Shown here: positions 6,515 to 7,091 of the stretch, piece after piece
Layout: each line of letters begins with the position of its first letter
How positions within the stretch are numbered: position 1 is the stretch's first letter
Origin: an uncultured Bacteroidales bacterium
GTDB taxonomy: Bacteria; Bacteroidota; Bacteroidia; Bacteroidales; UBA932
NCBI GenBank assembly: GCA_900546445.1
Contig: URCV01000063.1
Location: 1-7,091, forward strand
Direction: 5' to 3'
DNA length: 7,091 nt
The notes under the pieces: model-generated
Told to the model about the DNA's origin: nothing
The model's input: only the letters and a program-made list of their open reading frames with translations
Databases searched by the model: none
Position numbers and translations under genes: made by a program

Positions 6515-6985
6515 TCAGATAGTTCTATGAATTTCGTTACCTTCCACATAAATGGCGCTAAGCGGACGCGCCGGGCACAGATTCTCACACGTGCCACACC
6601 CTATGCAACGCTCCGTATCGATAGACGGGACGTGCTTCGAATGGTGGTCGTTCGGATCGAGCGGAACCATCTTTATCGCCCCTGTAGGACAATGCCTTGC
6701 GCAGTTTCCACATGACACGTCGTCGCTCACGGGAAGACAATTCTGCTTTATCCACACCGCGTGCCCTATCGAAATCGACGACTTTTCCTCCACGCTAATC
6801 GGACGAATGGCCCCTGTCGGACACACCTGGCTGCATTTGTTGCACTCCGGACGGCAATACCCCCTCTCGTAAGACATCGTAGGCTGCATAAAATGCTGCA
6901 AATCAGCCGACGGACGCAGCACATCGTTCGGGCACACGCTCACACACAGCTGACACGCAGTGCAATGCCCATACATATTCTTCAC
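6515..6985 (-). CDS. Multi-cluster 4Fe-4S ferredoxin protein, probably the C-terminal part of a longer gene
   Basis: From a GTG at 6983-6985 this frame gives 156 residues with Cys motifs for up to four [4Fe-4S] clusters: CTACQLCVSVCP (8-19), CRPECNKCSQVCP (44-56), Cys83 with CGNCARHCP (92-100), and CIGCGTCENLCP (127-138). It resembles the C-terminal half of Bacteroidota membrane iron-sulfur proteins that begin with NapH-like membrane helices, and it very likely passes electrons to the aldo/keto reductase encoded 2 bp downstream. The GTG has no convincing ribosome-binding context; an ATG at 6974-6976 is an alternative. The same frame is open and family-like upstream of a single TAG at 6992-6994. 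The apparent start is therefore probably an artefact of that stop, and the gene may be broken or the base miscalled. Iron-sulfur identity is certain; independent translation is doubtful. Confidence 0.8.
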   Translation of the reverse strand: MKNMYGHCTACQLCVSVCPNDVLRPSADLQHFMQPTMSYERGYCRPECNKCSQVCPTGAIRPISVEEKSSISIGHAVWIKQNCLPVSDDVSCGNCARHCPTGAIKMVPLDPNDHHSKHVPSIDTERCIGCGTCENLCPARPLSAIYVEGNEIHRTI

Positions 6986-6991
6986 GGACAG

Positions 6992-7091
6992 CTAGCCCGG
7001 CGGCGTAATCGGCGTATCCCTGTGCGGGGCCTTCTTCTTCTCTATCACTGCCAATCCGCCATCCACCTTCTTCTTTCCTTGGCCAAATGCC
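6992..7091 (-). pseudogene. Upstream fragment of the same 4Fe-4S protein, ended by an in-frame TAG
   Basis: In the frame of the ferredoxin gene downstream, this stretch encodes KKKVDGGLAVIEKKKAP, then HRDTPITPPG, then TAG, and then LSVKNMYGHCTACQLC across the stop. From memory, Bacteroidota homologues have a linker of this kind running without a break into the CTACQLC motif, typically with Ser where TAG stands (PPGSLS). One base change (TCG to TAG) would explain it. The 5' part, expected to include the membrane helices and further ferredoxin motifs, is beyond the window. Whether the stop is a real nonsense mutation or a sequencing error cannot be told here. Confidence 0.7.

Noticed and set aside
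6992..6994. TAG as a reassigned sense codon
   Set aside because: The antiporter uses TAG as its natural stop, and nothing in the window suggests an alternative code or a phage origin.

Overview
The window reads as chromosomal DNA from a member of the Bacteroidales (phylum Bacteroidota), probably a gut or host-associated anaerobe. The evidence is a textbook Bacteroidota promoter (TTTG, 20-nt spacer, TAAATTTG) in front of tpiA, A-rich rather than Shine-Dalgarno-type start regions, and protein types common in that group: an iron-sulfur aldo/keto reductase lipoprotein behind a multi-cluster ferredoxin protein, an uncharacterised ATP-grasp protein, and a secreted histidine acid phosphatase. I cannot name the genus. 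The two anomalies near the edges suggest this may be a whole short metagenomic contig.

Layout, left to right. Positions 1-764 (minus) hold triosephosphate isomerase (tpiA); recognisable homology stops near position 63. Positions 765-1218 are intergenic: the tpiA promoter lies at 802-833, followed by AT-rich DNA and a cluster of short inverted repeats. Positions 1219-2244 (minus) encode an uncharacterised ATP-grasp-like protein. It diverges from a plus-strand pair: a secreted histidine acid phosphatase (2277-3548) and, 6 bp later, a CPA1-type potassium/proton antiporter with two C-terminal RCK_C (TrkA-C) domains (3555-5156). The divergent start region is only 32 bp long and is built around an 18-bp near-palindrome whose two arms are each a -7 promoter element. 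The antiporter overlaps tail to tail by 12 bp with a minus-strand pair: a predicted Tat-type lipoprotein aldo/keto reductase with a C-terminal dicluster ferredoxin domain (5145-6512), preceded 2 bp upstream by a ferredoxin-like protein with up to four [4Fe-4S] sites (6515-6985).

The ferredoxin reading frame continues upstream of its apparent start to the right edge, interrupted by one in-frame TAG at 6992-6994. It looks like a longer membrane-linked iron-sulfur protein split by an amber codon.

Together these genes suggest central metabolism (tpiA), periplasmic phosphate release plus cation homeostasis (phosphatase and antiporter), and a redox module in which an iron-sulfur membrane protein probably supplies electrons to the reductase. 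I found no CRISPR array, insertion sequence, phage gene, tRNA or rRNA, and no convincing new multi-gene system. The points most worth checking are the amber-split iron-sulfur gene, the mirror-image divergent promoter, the ATP-grasp protein of unknown function and the broken 3' end of tpiA.
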